Below are positions 8,142 through 21,754 of a DNA stretch of 64,000 bases, in pieces (the stretch's first letter is position 1; each line of letters begins with the position of its first letter). Location: NCBI RefSeq assembly GCF_012184425.1, contig NZ_VTOW01000003.1:248001-312000 (forward strand), given 5' to 3'. This DNA is from Candidatus Manganitrophus noduliformans. GTDB taxonomy: Bacteria > Nitrospirota > Nitrospiria > SBBL01 > Manganitrophaceae. The notes under the pieces are model-generated. The model was not told where the DNA came from and ran no database searches. It worked only from the letters and a program-made list of their open reading frames with translations. Both the position numbers and the translations under genes were made by a program.

Positions 8142-9626
8142 ATGAAAGACGGAAAGAAAAAGGGGGGGCATCACCCTTCAGCGCCGCGACGAAACAGCCG
8201 AAAGAGAGGAATCGCTGCGGGTAAACCTGGGGAATTTCCGCGTCCCTCGGGCGAACGGGCGGCGATTGTTCTGGCGGCCGGCCAGGGAAAACGGATGAAG
8301 TCGAAGCGGGCGAAGGTCCTTCATCCCCTCGCCGGGGTGCCGATGCTCTTCTACGTTCTCGATCTGGTCAAGCGGCTGGAGATTCAGCGGACCTTCGTCA
8401 TCATCGGCCATCGCGCGGAACAGGTCTCCGAGGCCGTTTCATCATGGGGAGTGACCTCCCTTCTTCAAGATCCCCCTCTGGGGACGGGGCATGCCGTTCT
8501 CCAGGCGAAGAAAGCGCTCGAAGACTTTTCCGGCTCGGTCTTGATCCTCAGCGGCGACACGCCGCTTCTGCGGCCGGAGACGGTGCAGCGGCTTTGGGAG
8601 GTTCATCAAAAGGAGCGGGCGACGATGACCCTTCTGACCACGCGCCTGGCGAACCCCCATGGGTACGGCCGCATCCTCCGAAAGAAAAACGGCGCGATCT
8701 CCAGGATCGTTGAAGAGAAAGATGCCACGCCGGCGGAGCGCTCGATCCAGGAGATCAACACCGGGGTCTACATCATCGAAGCGCCGTTTCTCTTCGATGG
8801 GCTCGGGGAAGTCCAGCCGAACAACCAGCAGAAGGAATACTATCTGACCGACCTGATCGGGATCGCCGCCCGCCGGGGGGAGCGGCTCGCGGGTGCTGCG
8901 GCCGATCCGGACGAGGTGATCGGGGTGAACAGCCGCGCCGATTTGGCGACGGCCGAGGGGACGCTCCGGAAGCGGATCGCCGCCCGCTGGATGGCCGAAG
9001 GGGTGACGATCCTCGATCCTTCCCACGTCCGGATCGACGCCTCGGTGGAGATCGGACGCGATGTGGTGATCCATCCCGGCGTCGCTTTGGAGGGGAAGAC
9101 GAAGATCGGTGAAGATTGCGTCCTGCACGCCTGCCGGATCGAGAACAGCCGCTTAGGAGAGCATGTCGTTGTGAAGGATTACAGCGTCATTGAAGAATCC
9201 GAGATCGAATCGGGCGCGTCGATCGGCCCCTTCGCCCATCTCCGGCCCGGAACGGTGCTTCGGAAGGGGGCCAAGGTCGGAAACTTCGTCGAGATCAAGA
9301 AGAGCGAGTTGGGGGAGGGTTCCAAGGCGAACCATCTCAGCTATATCGGGGACGCGGTGATCGGGAAAGAGGTCAACATCGGCGCGGGGACGATCACCTG
9401 CAACTACGACGGCGAAAAGAAATACCAGACGATCATCGAAGATGAAGTTTTTATCGGAAGCGACACGCAGCTGGTGGCGCCGGTCCGGGTCGGCGCTGGC
9501 GCGTTGATCGCCGCCGGCTCGACGATCACACGAGACGTCCCGCCGGAGGCGCTCGCGATTTCACGCATCCGGCAAGAAAATAAAGAAGGCTGGGTCCGTC
9601 GGAGAAGAAAAAAACGGGCGGAGTGA
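8142..9626 (+). CDS. glmU: bifunctional GlcNAc-1-P uridyltransferase / GlcN-1-P acetyltransferase
   Basis: Makes UDP-GlcNAc for peptidoglycan and LPS. The N-terminal pyrophosphorylase motif LAAGQGKRMKS sits at about residues 44-54. The C-terminal acetyltransferase is a left-handed beta-helix with hexapeptide repeats from about residue 290 and ends with the GAGTITCNYDG and GSDTQLVAPV motifs. It is 494 residues, about 40 longer than usual because of a basic, low-complexity N-terminal extension. No internal start close to the catalytic domain is obvious. It is followed 40 bases later by glmS, so the two UDP-GlcNAc pathway genes form a unit. Confidence 0.95.
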   Translation: MKDGKKKGGHHPSAPRRNSRKRGIAAGKPGEFPRPSGERAAIVLAAGQGKRMKSKRAKVLHPLAGVPMLFYVLDLVKRLEIQRTFVIIGHRAEQVSEAVSSWGVTSLLQDPPLGTGHAVLQAKKALEDFSGSVLILSGDTPLLRPETVQRLWEVHQKERATMTLLTTRLANPHGYGRILRKKNGAISRIVEEKDATPAERSIQEINTGVYIIEAPFLFDGLGEVQPNNQQKEYYLTDLIGIAARRGERLAGAAADPDEVIGVNSRADLATAEGTLRKRIAARWMAEGVTILDPSHVRIDASVEIGRDVVIHPGVALEGKTKIGEDCVLHACRIENSRLGEHVVVKDYSVIEESEIESGASIGPFAHLRPGTVLRKGAKVGNFVEIKKSELGEGSKANHLSYIGDAVIGKEVNIGAGTITCNYDGEKKYQTIIEDEVFIGSDTQLVAPVRVGAGALIAAGSTITRDVPPEALAISRIRQENKEGWVRRRRKKRAE

Positions 9627-9666
9627 GGCGGGAGCCTTCCGCCGTCCGTCATTTGGAGTCGTTCAT

Positions 9667-11496
9667 ATGTGCGGCATCATCGGTTATATCGGGGAGAAAA
9701 ACGTCGTGTCGATTCTGGTCGACGGGCTTCGGCGGTTGGAGTACCGGGGGTATGATTCGGCCGGGATCGCGTACTTCTCGGACGGGGCGTTGGAGGTGAA
9801 GCGGTCGGTCGGGAAACTCGCCGCGCTCGAATCGACCCTCTCGGGCATCCCGCCGAAGGGCTATTTAGGAATCGGCCACACCCGGTGGGCGACCCACGGA
9901 AAGCCCTCCGAGCAGAATGCCCATCCCCACCGGGCCGGCTCCTTGGTCGTGGTTCACAACGGAATTATCGAAAACTACCTCTCGTTGAAAAAGGGTTTGC
10001 AGTCCGAGGGGCGGGTTTTCACCTCCGATACCGATACCGAGGTGATCGTCCAGCTCGTCGATCACCTTTATCAAAAAGGAATGCCGCTGGAGCAGGCGGT
10101 CCGGACCGCCATTGAAAAGATGGTCGGAAGTTATGCGATCTGCCTGATCTCCGAGAAAGAGCCGGAGAAGATGATCGTTTTCCGGTCCGGCTGTCCGCTG
10201 GTGATCGGGGTGGGAGACAAAGAGTTTTTCGTCGCCTCCGATATCCCTGCTTTTTTGAGCCACACGCGCGAGGTGATCTTCTTGGAAGATGGGGAGCTGG
10301 CCGTCCTCTCCCGGAACGGCGCGGAGATCTCCGACCTCAAGGGAGCGCTCCTCTCAAAGAAGAGCCAGCATATCTCATGGGACCCGGTGATGGCCGAAAA
10401 GGGGGGCTATCGCCACTTCATGCAGAAAGAAATTCACGAGCAGCCGCGGGCGATCGTCGATACCATCCGCGGCCGCGTGGCGCAGGAGGCGGGGGAGGTT
10501 TACCTCGACGAGATCGGCTGGTCGGAGAGCGACCTTCAAAAATTCCGGCGGGCGATCCTCGTCGGTTGCGGCACCTCCTGGCATGCAGCGCTCGTCGGAA
10601 AATTTTTGATCGAATCGCTCTCCCATCTTCCGGTCGAGGTCGATATCGCGTCGGAGTTTCGCTACCGAAATCCCCGGCTCTTGGAGAACGATCTTCTGGT
10701 CGCGATCTCTCAATCGGGAGAGACGGCCGACACCCTGGCGGCGCTCAAGGAGGCGAAATCCAAAAAGGCCCGGACCCTCTCGATCTGCAACGTGGTCGGC
10801 AGCAGCATCAGCCGGGAGGCGGAGACCGTTTTCTACACCCATGCCGGTCCCGAAATCTCCGTCGCCTCGACGAAGGCTTTCACCACCCAATTGACCGCAT
10901 TGACCCTGTTGGCGATTTATCTCGGCCGTAAACGGGGAGTTCTTCCGGAAGAAGAAGGAAAGCGGTTGATCCATGCCCTCGTCCATCTTCCGAAGCAGAT
11001 CGAGGAACTCCTCCGGCACGAAGAGCGGATCGCGGCGATCGCGAAGCACTTCTTCCGGCACCGCGACTTCCTCTACCTCGGCCGGGGGATCCAGTACCCG
11101 GTCGCCTTGGAGGGGGCGCTCAAGTTGAAGGAGATTTCCTATATCCATGCGGAAGGCTATCCGGCGGGTGAGATGAAACATGGCCCGATCGCCCTGATCG
11201 ACGAGAACATGCCGGTGGTCATTCTGGCGCCGAAGGACGACGTTTACGATAAGATCGTCAACAACGTGATGGAGGTGAAGGCGCGCGGCGGGATCATCAT
11301 CGCTTTTGCGGAAGAAGGGGACAGCGAACTGGCCTCCCTGGCCGATGAGATTTTCTATGTCCCGAAGATTCATCCCCACGTCAGCCCGATTTTGATGACG
11401 ATCCCGCTCCAGTCGCTGGCGTATCATATCGCCGTGCTGCGGGGGAGCGACGTCGACCAGCCGAGAAATCTGGCGAAAAGCGTGACGGTGGAATAA
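9667..11496 (+). CDS. glmS: glutamine-fructose-6-phosphate aminotransferase
   Basis: Converts fructose-6-phosphate and glutamine to glucosamine-6-phosphate, the first step of hexosamine synthesis. The N-terminal nucleophile is Cys2 in MCGIIGYIG. The glutaminase domain spans about residues 1-225 and two SIS isomerase domains follow, with SQSGETADT near residue 350. The C-terminus DQPRNLAKSVTVE is the family's conserved tail, so the 609-residue protein is complete. It follows glmU closely on the same strand. Confidence 0.97.
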   Translation: MCGIIGYIGEKNVVSILVDGLRRLEYRGYDSAGIAYFSDGALEVKRSVGKLAALESTLSGIPPKGYLGIGHTRWATHGKPSEQNAHPHRAGSLVVVHNGIIENYLSLKKGLQSEGRVFTSDTDTEVIVQLVDHLYQKGMPLEQAVRTAIEKMVGSYAICLISEKEPEKMIVFRSGCPLVIGVGDKEFFVASDIPAFLSHTREVIFLEDGELAVLSRNGAEISDLKGALLSKKSQHISWDPVMAEKGGYRHFMQKEIHEQPRAIVDTIRGRVAQEAGEVYLDEIGWSESDLQKFRRAILVGCGTSWHAALVGKFLIESLSHLPVEVDIASEFRYRNPRLLENDLLVAISQSGETADTLAALKEAKSKKARTLSICNVVGSSISREAETVFYTHAGPEISVASTKAFTTQLTALTLLAIYLGRKRGVLPEEEGKRLIHALVHLPKQIEELLRHEERIAAIAKHFFRHRDFLYLGRGIQYPVALEGALKLKEISYIHAEGYPAGEMKHGPIALIDENMPVVILAPKDDVYDKIVNNVMEVKARGGIIIAFAEEGDSELASLADEIFYVPKIHPHVSPILMTIPLQSLAYHIAVLRGSDVDQPRNLAKSVTVE

Positions 11497-11504
11497 TATC
11501 CGGA

Positions 11505-11533
11505 TGTAGGGCGAACCTGTCTGTTCGCCCCGC
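11505..11533. repeat. GTAGGGGCGA-type palindrome, degenerate copy
   Basis: GTAGGGCGAACC...TTCGCCCC forms an imperfect palindrome between glmS and the helicase gene. It resembles the better copies at 16487 and 17969. Confidence 0.5.
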
Positions 11534-11561
11534 CTAGAATAAAGGACGAAAGGATTTTCGA

Positions 11562-13826
11562 TTGACTGATCTTCTCAGTGGTTTGAATCCAGAGCAGCGC
11601 GAAGCGGTCCGGCATACGGAAGGGCCGCTTCTTATTTTGGCCGGCGCCGGAAGCGGCAAGACCCGCGTGATCACCCACCGAATCGCTTATCTGGTCGAGC
11701 AGCGCGGCGTTTCGCCCTCCGCGATTCTCGGGGTGACCTTCACCAACAAAGCCTCCGAAGAGATGCGGGAGCGGATCGCGCAGCTGGTTTCGCCGGAGAA
11801 ATGCCGGCGGCTGACGATTTCGACCTTCCATGCGGCTTGTCTCAAGTTCCTTCGGCGCCACATCCATCTGCTCGGCTACAAGAACGACTTTTTGATCTAC
11901 GATGCCGGCGATCAACTCGCCCTGGTGAAGGGGTGCACCGAGGCGCTGTCGGTCAATGAAGATCTCTATCCGCCGCGGACTTTTTTGACCCGGATCAGCC
12001 AGCTGAAGCACCAGTTGATGAGCCCCGCCGAATTCGCGGAGAAGGGGGCCGACTACGGTCTGGACGACAAGCTCAAGAAAGTGTATGCCCTCTACCAGGA
12101 ACGGTTGATCGCCGCGCAGGGGCTCGATTTCGACGATCTGCTCGGGTTGACGATCCGGCTCTTCGAGTCGGTCCCGGAGGTCTGCCGGCGCTATCGGGAA
12201 CAGTACGAATATATTTTGGTCGACGAGTATCAAGACACCAACCCGGCCCAGTATCGGCTGATTCGGCTCCTCACCTCGGAGCGGCGAAATCTCTGCGTCG
12301 TCGGCGACGACGACCAGTCGATCTACGCCTTTCGCGGGGCCGACGTCGGAAACATCCTCAGCTTCGAGCGCGATTTCCCCGACACGAGGGTGGTGATCCT
12401 CAACCAGAATTACCGGTCGACCCGGACGATCCTGGCGGCGGCATCGGCGGTGATCGAGAACAACACCAAGCGAAAATCGAAACAGCTCTTCACCGAGAAC
12501 CCGACGGGGGAGCCGATCCTCTGGTCCCAGGTCGAAAGCGAGGAGGAAGAAGCGGGCTTCGTTCGCGACACGATCCGGGGCTTGGTCGATCGGGAAGGAC
12601 GAACCCTTTCCGACTTCTGCATTCTTTATCGGACGAACGCCCAGTCGCGCGTGATGGAAGAGGCCCTTCGCAACGCCGGCATTCCTTACTTCATCTTCGG
12701 CGGCCTTCGATTTTATGAGCGGAAGGAAATCAAGGATCTCATCGCCTATCTCCGGCTGACCGTCTATCCGGAAGACGCACTCAGCCTCCGGCGGGTGATC
12801 AATCTGCCGCAACGGGGGGTGGGGGCGACTTCTCTGGATCGGCTCGCGACCTATGCGGAGACACACGCCCTTTCGTTGTACGATGCCATCGGCCGAATTG
12901 TCTCTGGGAGCGACGCGATGCTTCCCGATCAAATCGAGCTGACCGGCGGGGCGAGACGGGGCCTCTCGGCTTTTTATCAGTTTATTGAGGCGATCCGAAT
13001 CGTCTCCGAGAGCCAACCGTTATCGCAGGTCGTCCGTTATCTCATCGAAGAGCTTCATTATCTCGATTATCTGAAGAAGGAATTCACGACGGAGGCCGAA
13101 GGGCGGATCGAAAACGTGATGGAGTTTATCGACGCGGCCGATCAGTTCCATCCGATCGTCGACGAGGAGGAGCTTTCCGGCGTGGCCGAAACCGAGCGTC
13201 CGACCGACCTGAAGGCCTTTCTCGACCAGATCGCATTGGTCTCGAATGGGGATGAACGGGACGCGAGCGGCGGCGGGGTGACGCTGATGACGCTCCACTC
13301 GGCGAAGGGGCTCGAATTTCCGGTCGTCTTTCTGATCGGGATGGAGGAGGGGCTCTTTCCCCACTCCCGGTCGCTCACCGATCTTCGGGAGATGGAAGAA
13401 GAGCGGCGACTCTGCTATGTTGGAATGACCCGTGCGATGGAGCGGCTCTACCTCGTCAGCGCCGCGCACCGGCGGCTCTACGGCAGCGCTCAGTGGAACG
13501 CGCCGTCCCGATTTATTCAAGAGCTGCCGAAGGAGGGGATCACGATCGTGAGCCGCCGGCCGGCCTTCCGTCCGGAGGCGGACGGCCGCCGCGCGCAGAG
13601 CTGGCGGGTCAAGAAAGAGTCGGACGATCCGGTCTATAACGACATCCAGGAAAGCGAGGCGGGGCTCTTCCCGGTCGGCGCGATGGTCCGCCATCCGCTC
13701 TTCGGAATCGGCCGCGTCCAGCGGTGCGAGGGAGAGGGAGAGGGGGCGAAAGTCACCGTCGCCTTCTCCTCGGCCGGGACGAAGAAATTGGCATTGAAAT
13801 ATGCTAGACTGGAAAAATGTTTGTAA
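11562..13826 (+). CDS. UvrD/PcrA-type DNA helicase
   Basis: Superfamily 1A 3'-5' helicase for repair and replication-fork maintenance. Motifs in order are AGAGSGKTR (Walker A, near residue 30), DEYQDTNPAQ (Walker B, near 222), GDDDQSIYAFRGA, QNYRST, TLHSAKGLEF and CYVGMTRA. A C-terminal Tudor-like RNA-polymerase-binding segment (MVRHPLFGIGRV) ends the protein, as in PcrA. The 754-residue length is typical. Translation starts at TTG 11562 with AAGGA 7 bases upstream. It precedes gatC by 30 bases. Confidence 0.93.
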   Translation: MTDLLSGLNPEQREAVRHTEGPLLILAGAGSGKTRVITHRIAYLVEQRGVSPSAILGVTFTNKASEEMRERIAQLVSPEKCRRLTISTFHAACLKFLRRHIHLLGYKNDFLIYDAGDQLALVKGCTEALSVNEDLYPPRTFLTRISQLKHQLMSPAEFAEKGADYGLDDKLKKVYALYQERLIAAQGLDFDDLLGLTIRLFESVPEVCRRYREQYEYILVDEYQDTNPAQYRLIRLLTSERRNLCVVGDDDQSIYAFRGADVGNILSFERDFPDTRVVILNQNYRSTRTILAAASAVIENNTKRKSKQLFTENPTGEPILWSQVESEEEEAGFVRDTIRGLVDREGRTLSDFCILYRTNAQSRVMEEALRNAGIPYFIFGGLRFYERKEIKDLIAYLRLTVYPEDALSLRRVINLPQRGVGATSLDRLATYAETHALSLYDAIGRIVSGSDAMLPDQIELTGGARRGLSAFYQFIEAIRIVSESQPLSQVVRYLIEELHYLDYLKKEFTTEAEGRIENVMEFIDAADQFHPIVDEEELSGVAETERPTDLKAFLDQIALVSNGDERDASGGGVTLMTLHSAKGLEFPVVFLIGMEEGLFPHSRSLTDLREMEEERRLCYVGMTRAMERLYLVSAAHRRLYGSAQWNAPSRFIQELPKEGITIVSRRPAFRPEADGRRAQSWRVKKESDDPVYNDIQESEAGLFPVGAMVRHPLFGIGRVQRCEGEGEGAKVTVAFSSAGTKKLALKYARLEKCL

Positions 13827-13856
13827 AAAATCAGCGGGTGATCGGGGGAAAATAAA

Positions 13857-14144
13857 GTGAAAATCAGTCGGGAAGAGGTGTTGCACGTCGCGAAGCTGGC
13901 GCGGCTGGAGTTGTCGTCTGAAGAGATCGAACGGTTGACCGATCAGCTCAGCAACATCCTCACCTATGTCGAGAAACTCAATCAACTCGACACAAAGGAG
14001 GTCGAACCCACGTCCCATGTCATGTCGATCTCGAACGTCTTTCGAGAGGATCGCGCGAGACCGTCGCTCCCGGTTGAAAAGGTCATGCAGAACGCTCCGG
14101 ATGCGGAGGGACCGTTCTTCCGCGTTCCGAAGATTATCGAGTAG
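13857..14144 (+). CDS. gatC: Asp/Glu-tRNA amidotransferase subunit C
   Basis: Small stabilising subunit of GatCAB, which converts Glu-tRNA-Gln and Asp-tRNA-Asn to Gln-tRNA and Asn-tRNA. The 95-residue protein shows the family pattern VLHVAKLARLELS near the start and DEAxP-like features later (EDRARPSL...NAPDAEGPFFRVPKIIE). It starts at GTG 13857. panD intervenes before gatA, and gatB lies two genes further on. Confidence 0.93.
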   Translation: MKISREEVLHVAKLARLELSSEEIERLTDQLSNILTYVEKLNQLDTKEVEPTSHVMSISNVFREDRARPSLPVEKVMQNAPDAEGPFFRVPKIIE

Positions 14145-14214
14145 TTGTTTCATAAATAATAACATCGGGATGGGTGAACGGTTTTAACGCCTATCCATTA
14201 TAAAGAGGAATTGG

Positions 14215-14576
14215 ATGTTAAGACAGATGTTACGATCCAAAATTCACCGGGCCACCATCACGGAGTCCGAGTTGGATTATGAGGGAAGCATTACCATCGA
14301 TCAGGGATTGATGGCGGCGGCGGGGATGCTCCCCTATGAGCAGGTGATGGTCTCCAATCTCAGCAACGGCGAACGGTTTGTGACCTATGCCCTGCCGGGA
14401 GTGAAAGGCTCCGGCACCATTTGTCTCAACGGGCCGACGGCCCGAAAGGGAGTGGTCGGGGACAAGGTGATCATCTTCTGTTATGCCGCTTATAACGAGG
14501 AAGAGCTCAAAGGGTATCAGCCGAAGGTGGTCAAGGTGGACGAAAAGAACCGAGTCGAAGCGATCAGGAGCGGGAT

Positions 14577-14580
<4 letters not shown>
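14215..14580 (+). CDS. panD: aspartate 1-decarboxylase
   Basis: Pyruvoyl-dependent enzyme that makes beta-alanine for pantothenate and CoA. The self-cleavage site is Gly24-Ser25 in DYEGSITI, and the catalytic Tyr and Asn regions ([20 protein letters not shown]) are intact. The 121-residue length is normal. ATG 14215 follows AAAGAGGAA. Its stop overlaps the gatA TTG start (TTGA), so the two are translationally coupled although they belong to different pathways. Confidence 0.96.
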
Positions 14581-16036
<1,456 letters not shown>

Positions 16037-16040
<4 letters not shown>

Positions 16041-16474
16041 TTTATTTTGCCTACGGATCCAACATGGATCATGAGCAGATGCAAACCCGCTGTCCCGGAC
16101 ACCGCGTGATCGGTACGGTACGGCTGCCGAATTACGCCCTCGCCTTTACGCGGTGGTCCCGATCGTGGAACAGCGGGACCGCCGATATCCTTCCGGAGCG
16201 GGGAAAGGAGATCTGCGGCGTCCTTTATGATTTGACGCTGGATGACCTGAAGCGGATGGATAAGTTCGCCGACTATCCGAATTCCTACATCCGCCAGGAT
16301 GTCTTCGTGGAGATGGATGGGGAGACCCTTCCGGCGCTGACCTATGTGGCGATCCGTCAAGGCGTTTTCCTTCCCTCCCGGTCCTACCTGAGTAAAATGA
16401 TCCAAGGGGCCGAGAAGAACAAAGTTTCGGAACGTTATCTCGGTTTTTTGAAATCGCTCCGAACGCATGATTGA
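16037..16474 (+). CDS. gamma-glutamylcyclotransferase-like (AIG2 fold) protein
   Basis: A 145-residue GGCT-fold protein. The N-terminal YFAYGSNMD is the substrate-loop signature, and the glutamate expected for acid/base catalysis is probably in the [21 protein letters not shown] region. It overlaps the gatA stop by 4 bases and is followed by gatB, so it is embedded in the gat operon. Members cleave gamma-glutamyl peptides or gamma-glutamylamines; which applies here cannot be told. Confidence 0.82.
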
Positions 16475-16486
16475 AATGAACCTGTA

Positions 16487-16514
16487 GTAGGGGCGACGCG
16501 TGCGTCGCCCCTAC
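16487..16514. repeat. perfect 13-bp REP-like palindrome
   Basis: GTAGGGGCGACGC and its exact reverse complement are separated by 2 bases between the GGCT gene and gatB. This is the best preserved copy of the palindrome that recurs at 11505 and 17969-18059. Confidence 0.7.
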
Positions 16515-16541
16515 GTCGTCATTTATAGTAGGATGATTTGA

Positions 16542-19360
<2,819 letters not shown>

Positions 19361-19415
19361 CGCGAGGCGTTCGGCGTCACCCCTCCCGTTATTTCGATCC
19401 AATAGGGGAGGCGGA

Positions 19416-20141
19416 ATGGGCGTCGCGGGGCGAGGCGGGGGTTGTGTAAGGTCGAGGGAAGGACGGTTATCGCACTTTCTTTTGTTGGTCTCGGGATTCT
19501 TTTTTCTGATCTGGGCGCAGGAAGCAAGGGCGGGGGTCATCGGAGAGCCGACCGCATCGGGGAAGCCGAACACCCTTTCCCAATTCAACCTCGAATATGA
19601 TCTGGTCCAGCGCGACATGGACGCCGGCCAAAACGGGTTCGGCGGGGAGGCGACGAGCGAGCGGATCCTCCTCCAAGGGGTCTACGGGCTGACCCATTTT
19701 GTCGATCTCTATCTTCGGGTCGGCGTCGCCGATCTGGAGACCGGTCCCCGGAATTTTCAAGGAGACTTCGGGATCGCCTTCGGAGGAGGGGGACGGTGGA
19801 CCCTCTTCCAAAAAGACAAACTCAAAATCGGCGCCGGAATTCAATTTCTCGAATTCTTCAGCCGGGACGGCGGGTCGGCGGCGCCGAAGGTCACCTGGAC
19901 CGAGATCGAATCGTTCCTGGGCGGATCGCTCCAGGGGATGGAGCAGTTCGTCCCCTACTTCGGTCTCCTGCTTTCGAAGGCGCAAGGGAAATTCGAAGGA
20001 GGCCCGACGATCCGATCGGACGACTTCATCGGTTTTTTCATCGGCGCTGAATTCAAGATTTACGGAAACTATTATTTCTCGAGCGAGGCGCGGATCATCA
20101 ACGAGAACTCCCTCACGCTTCGGCTGAACTATCACCTTTAA
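19416..20141 (+). CDS. outer-membrane beta-barrel protein, unknown
   Basis: A 241-residue exported protein with a signal segment (LLLVSGFFFLIWAQEARA, residues about 22-39). Amphipathic beta strands rich in Gly and aromatic residues follow, ending in LTLRLNYHL, as expected for a small outer-membrane barrel. GGGGAGG precedes ATG 19416. I cannot assign a family. It sits between eno and ftsB on the same strand, with intergenic gaps on both sides, so it may be transcribed alone. Confidence 0.65.
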   Translation: MGVAGRGGGCVRSREGRLSHFLLLVSGFFFLIWAQEARAGVIGEPTASGKPNTLSQFNLEYDLVQRDMDAGQNGFGGEATSERILLQGVYGLTHFVDLYLRVGVADLETGPRNFQGDFGIAFGGGGRWTLFQKDKLKIGAGIQFLEFFSRDGGSAAPKVTWTEIESFLGGSLQGMEQFVPYFGLLLSKAQGKFEGGPTIRSDDFIGFFIGAEFKIYGNYYFSSEARIINENSLTLRLNYHL

Positions 20142-20149
20142 AGGCGAAT

Positions 20150-20262
20150 AGACGTGAGGGGCGAGGCGTAAGGGGTCAAGTCGAAAGATTTAAAGACCTT
20201 CATCTTTTACCCCTCACGCTTCTAATGGCCGCTCCATTTTCTAGGCTACACGCCTAACACCT
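20150..20262. repeat. imperfect inverted repeat of CGTGAGGGG/CCCCTCACG words
   Basis: CGTGAGGGGCGAGGCGTAAGGGG is followed by TTTTACCCCTCACGCTTC and ACACGCCTAACACCTCACC. This is a low-complexity inverted repeat that could fold or act as a weak terminator before ftsB. Confidence 0.4.
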
Positions 20263-20279
20263 CACCTGTGCTCTCTCTT

Positions 20280-20597
20280 ATGAGGAACCGGACAAAAGGG
20301 GAAGTCGTGCATCGGCAGACCCGTCTGAAACGCCTCTTTTGCGCGATGGCCCTCGTCGCCAACGGCTATCTCCTCCTCTCCCTTCTTTTCGGCGAAATGG
20401 GGCTGCTGAAATTCATCAAGATGAAGCAGACCTATGCGCATTTTCGGAGAGAGAATGAAGCGCTCCGGGAGGAGAATGAAAGGCTCGGCCGGCGGATCAA
20501 GACATTAAAGACCGATTCCGATGCCATTGAGCGGATCGCCCGGGACCGTCTGGGGCTGGCAAAAGAGGGAGAGCTGATTTATGAATTTTTTGACTGA
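20280..20597 (+). CDS. ftsB: FtsB/DivIC-type septum formation initiator
   Basis: Cell-division protein of about 105 residues. It has a short basic cytoplasmic tail, one membrane segment (LFCAMALVANGYLLLSLLF, residues 20-38) and a periplasmic coiled coil rich in Glu/Arg/Leu heptads. The C-terminal DAIERIARDRLGLAKEGE matches the FtsB/DivIC consensus. eno-ftsB proximity is common in bacteria. ATG 20280 is chosen; a GTG at 20268 is possible, and neither has a strong ribosome binding site. Confidence 0.8.
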   Translation: MRNRTKGEVVHRQTRLKRLFCAMALVANGYLLLSLLFGEMGLLKFIKMKQTYAHFRRENEALREENERLGRRIKTLKTDSDAIERIARDRLGLAKEGELIYEFFD

Positions 20598-20667
20598 GGG
20601 GAATCCGATCTAAATCGGGTGACCGTTTTATGATTGAGGCGATCCGAAGGGTGGCCTCTTCTTTTTT

Positions 20668-21564
20668 GTGGTGATGTCGATGTCTTACCGTTCAGGATTT
20701 ATCGCGATTATCGGGCGTCCCAACGTCGGGAAGTCGACGCTGCTCAATCACCTCTTGGGTCAGAAGGTTTCGATCATCTCGGACAAGCCGCAGACGACCC
20801 GCAACCGAATCGTCGGCGTGAAGACCCTTCCCGAAGGGCAGATGGTCTTCTTTGATACCCCCGGAATTCATAAGGCCCGGAACAAGCTGAACCAGCGGAT
20901 GGTCCAAACGGCGATCGGATCGCTTCAGGAGGTTGACCTGATCTTTTTCATGGTCGAGCCCGATCCGGAGCCGGGGGAGGGGGACCGATTCATCGCCGAA
21001 CACTTGCAGCAGATCAAGACGCCGAAGGTATTGGTGATCAACAAAATCGATCTTGTGAAGAAAGATCGATTGATTCCGCTTCTTTCTTTTTACAACGAGC
21101 AGACCCAATTTTCGGAGATTTTCCCGATCTCCGCCCTTACCGGGGAGAACATCGACCGCTTGGTTCCCATCGCCCTCTCCTATCTCCCCGAAGGAGAGCC
21201 GATTTTTCCGGAGGATCTGGTCACCGATCAGCCGGTCCGTTTTTTGGCCGGCGAAATCATCCGCGAAAAGGTCTTCCAAAAGACCCACGAAGAAATCCCC
21301 TACGCCGTCGCCGTCTACATCGATACGTTCAAAGAGGAGGAAGAGAAGAATCTCATCACGATTCAGGCGACCCTTTTTGTGGAGCGGGACTCCCAGAAAG
21401 GCATTTTGATCGGGCAGAAGGGACAGATGCTGAAAGAAATCGGAAAACAGGCGAGGGAAGAGCTGGAAACCCTCCTCGGGACCCGCGTCTTCCTGGAGCT
21501 CTGGGTCAAGGTCAAGAAGGGGTGGGGCAAGAATGACGCCTTCTTGACCGAAATGGGATACTGA
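20668..21564 (+). CDS. era: GTPase Era
   Basis: GTPase that binds 16S rRNA and assists small-subunit maturation. G1 is GRPNVGKST, G3 is DTPGIHKA, G4 is NKIDLV and G5 is SALTGEN. The C-terminal KH domain has GQKGQMLKEIGKQAREELE near residue 250. The 298-residue length is typical. It starts at a GTG at 20668, and an ATG 6 bases further in is equally possible. Confidence 0.95.
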   Translation: MVMSMSYRSGFIAIIGRPNVGKSTLLNHLLGQKVSIISDKPQTTRNRIVGVKTLPEGQMVFFDTPGIHKARNKLNQRMVQTAIGSLQEVDLIFFMVEPDPEPGEGDRFIAEHLQQIKTPKVLVINKIDLVKKDRLIPLLSFYNEQTQFSEIFPISALTGENIDRLVPIALSYLPEGEPIFPEDLVTDQPVRFLAGEIIREKVFQKTHEEIPYAVAVYIDTFKEEEEKNLITIQATLFVERDSQKGILIGQKGQMLKEIGKQAREELETLLGTRVFLELWVKVKKGWGKNDAFLTEMGY

Positions 21565-21754
21565 AGGTTTTCTCCGCCAGACCCTCTCGGTCTTTATCCT
21601 CCTTTTTATAGGGTATTTTCTTATCAAAACTACGCTTCCTTCCGAATGCCGATGAGATCGTGATCTGTTATTCTTTCCTTTACGATCGGGCGGGTTCTCG
21701 ATGTCCTCCATCGACAGACGCTCCTATCCCATTTCGTCGGAAGGAAGAAAAATC

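Noticed and set aside
11424-13016. 530-residue minus-strand frame opposite the helicase gene
   Set aside because: Antisense of the PcrA/UvrD gene, whose motifs are complete on the plus strand; no recognisable domain on the minus strand.
16487-16514. CRISPR-like palindrome
   Set aside because: Only isolated copies kilobases apart with no regular spacers and no cas genes; they fit REP-type repeats.
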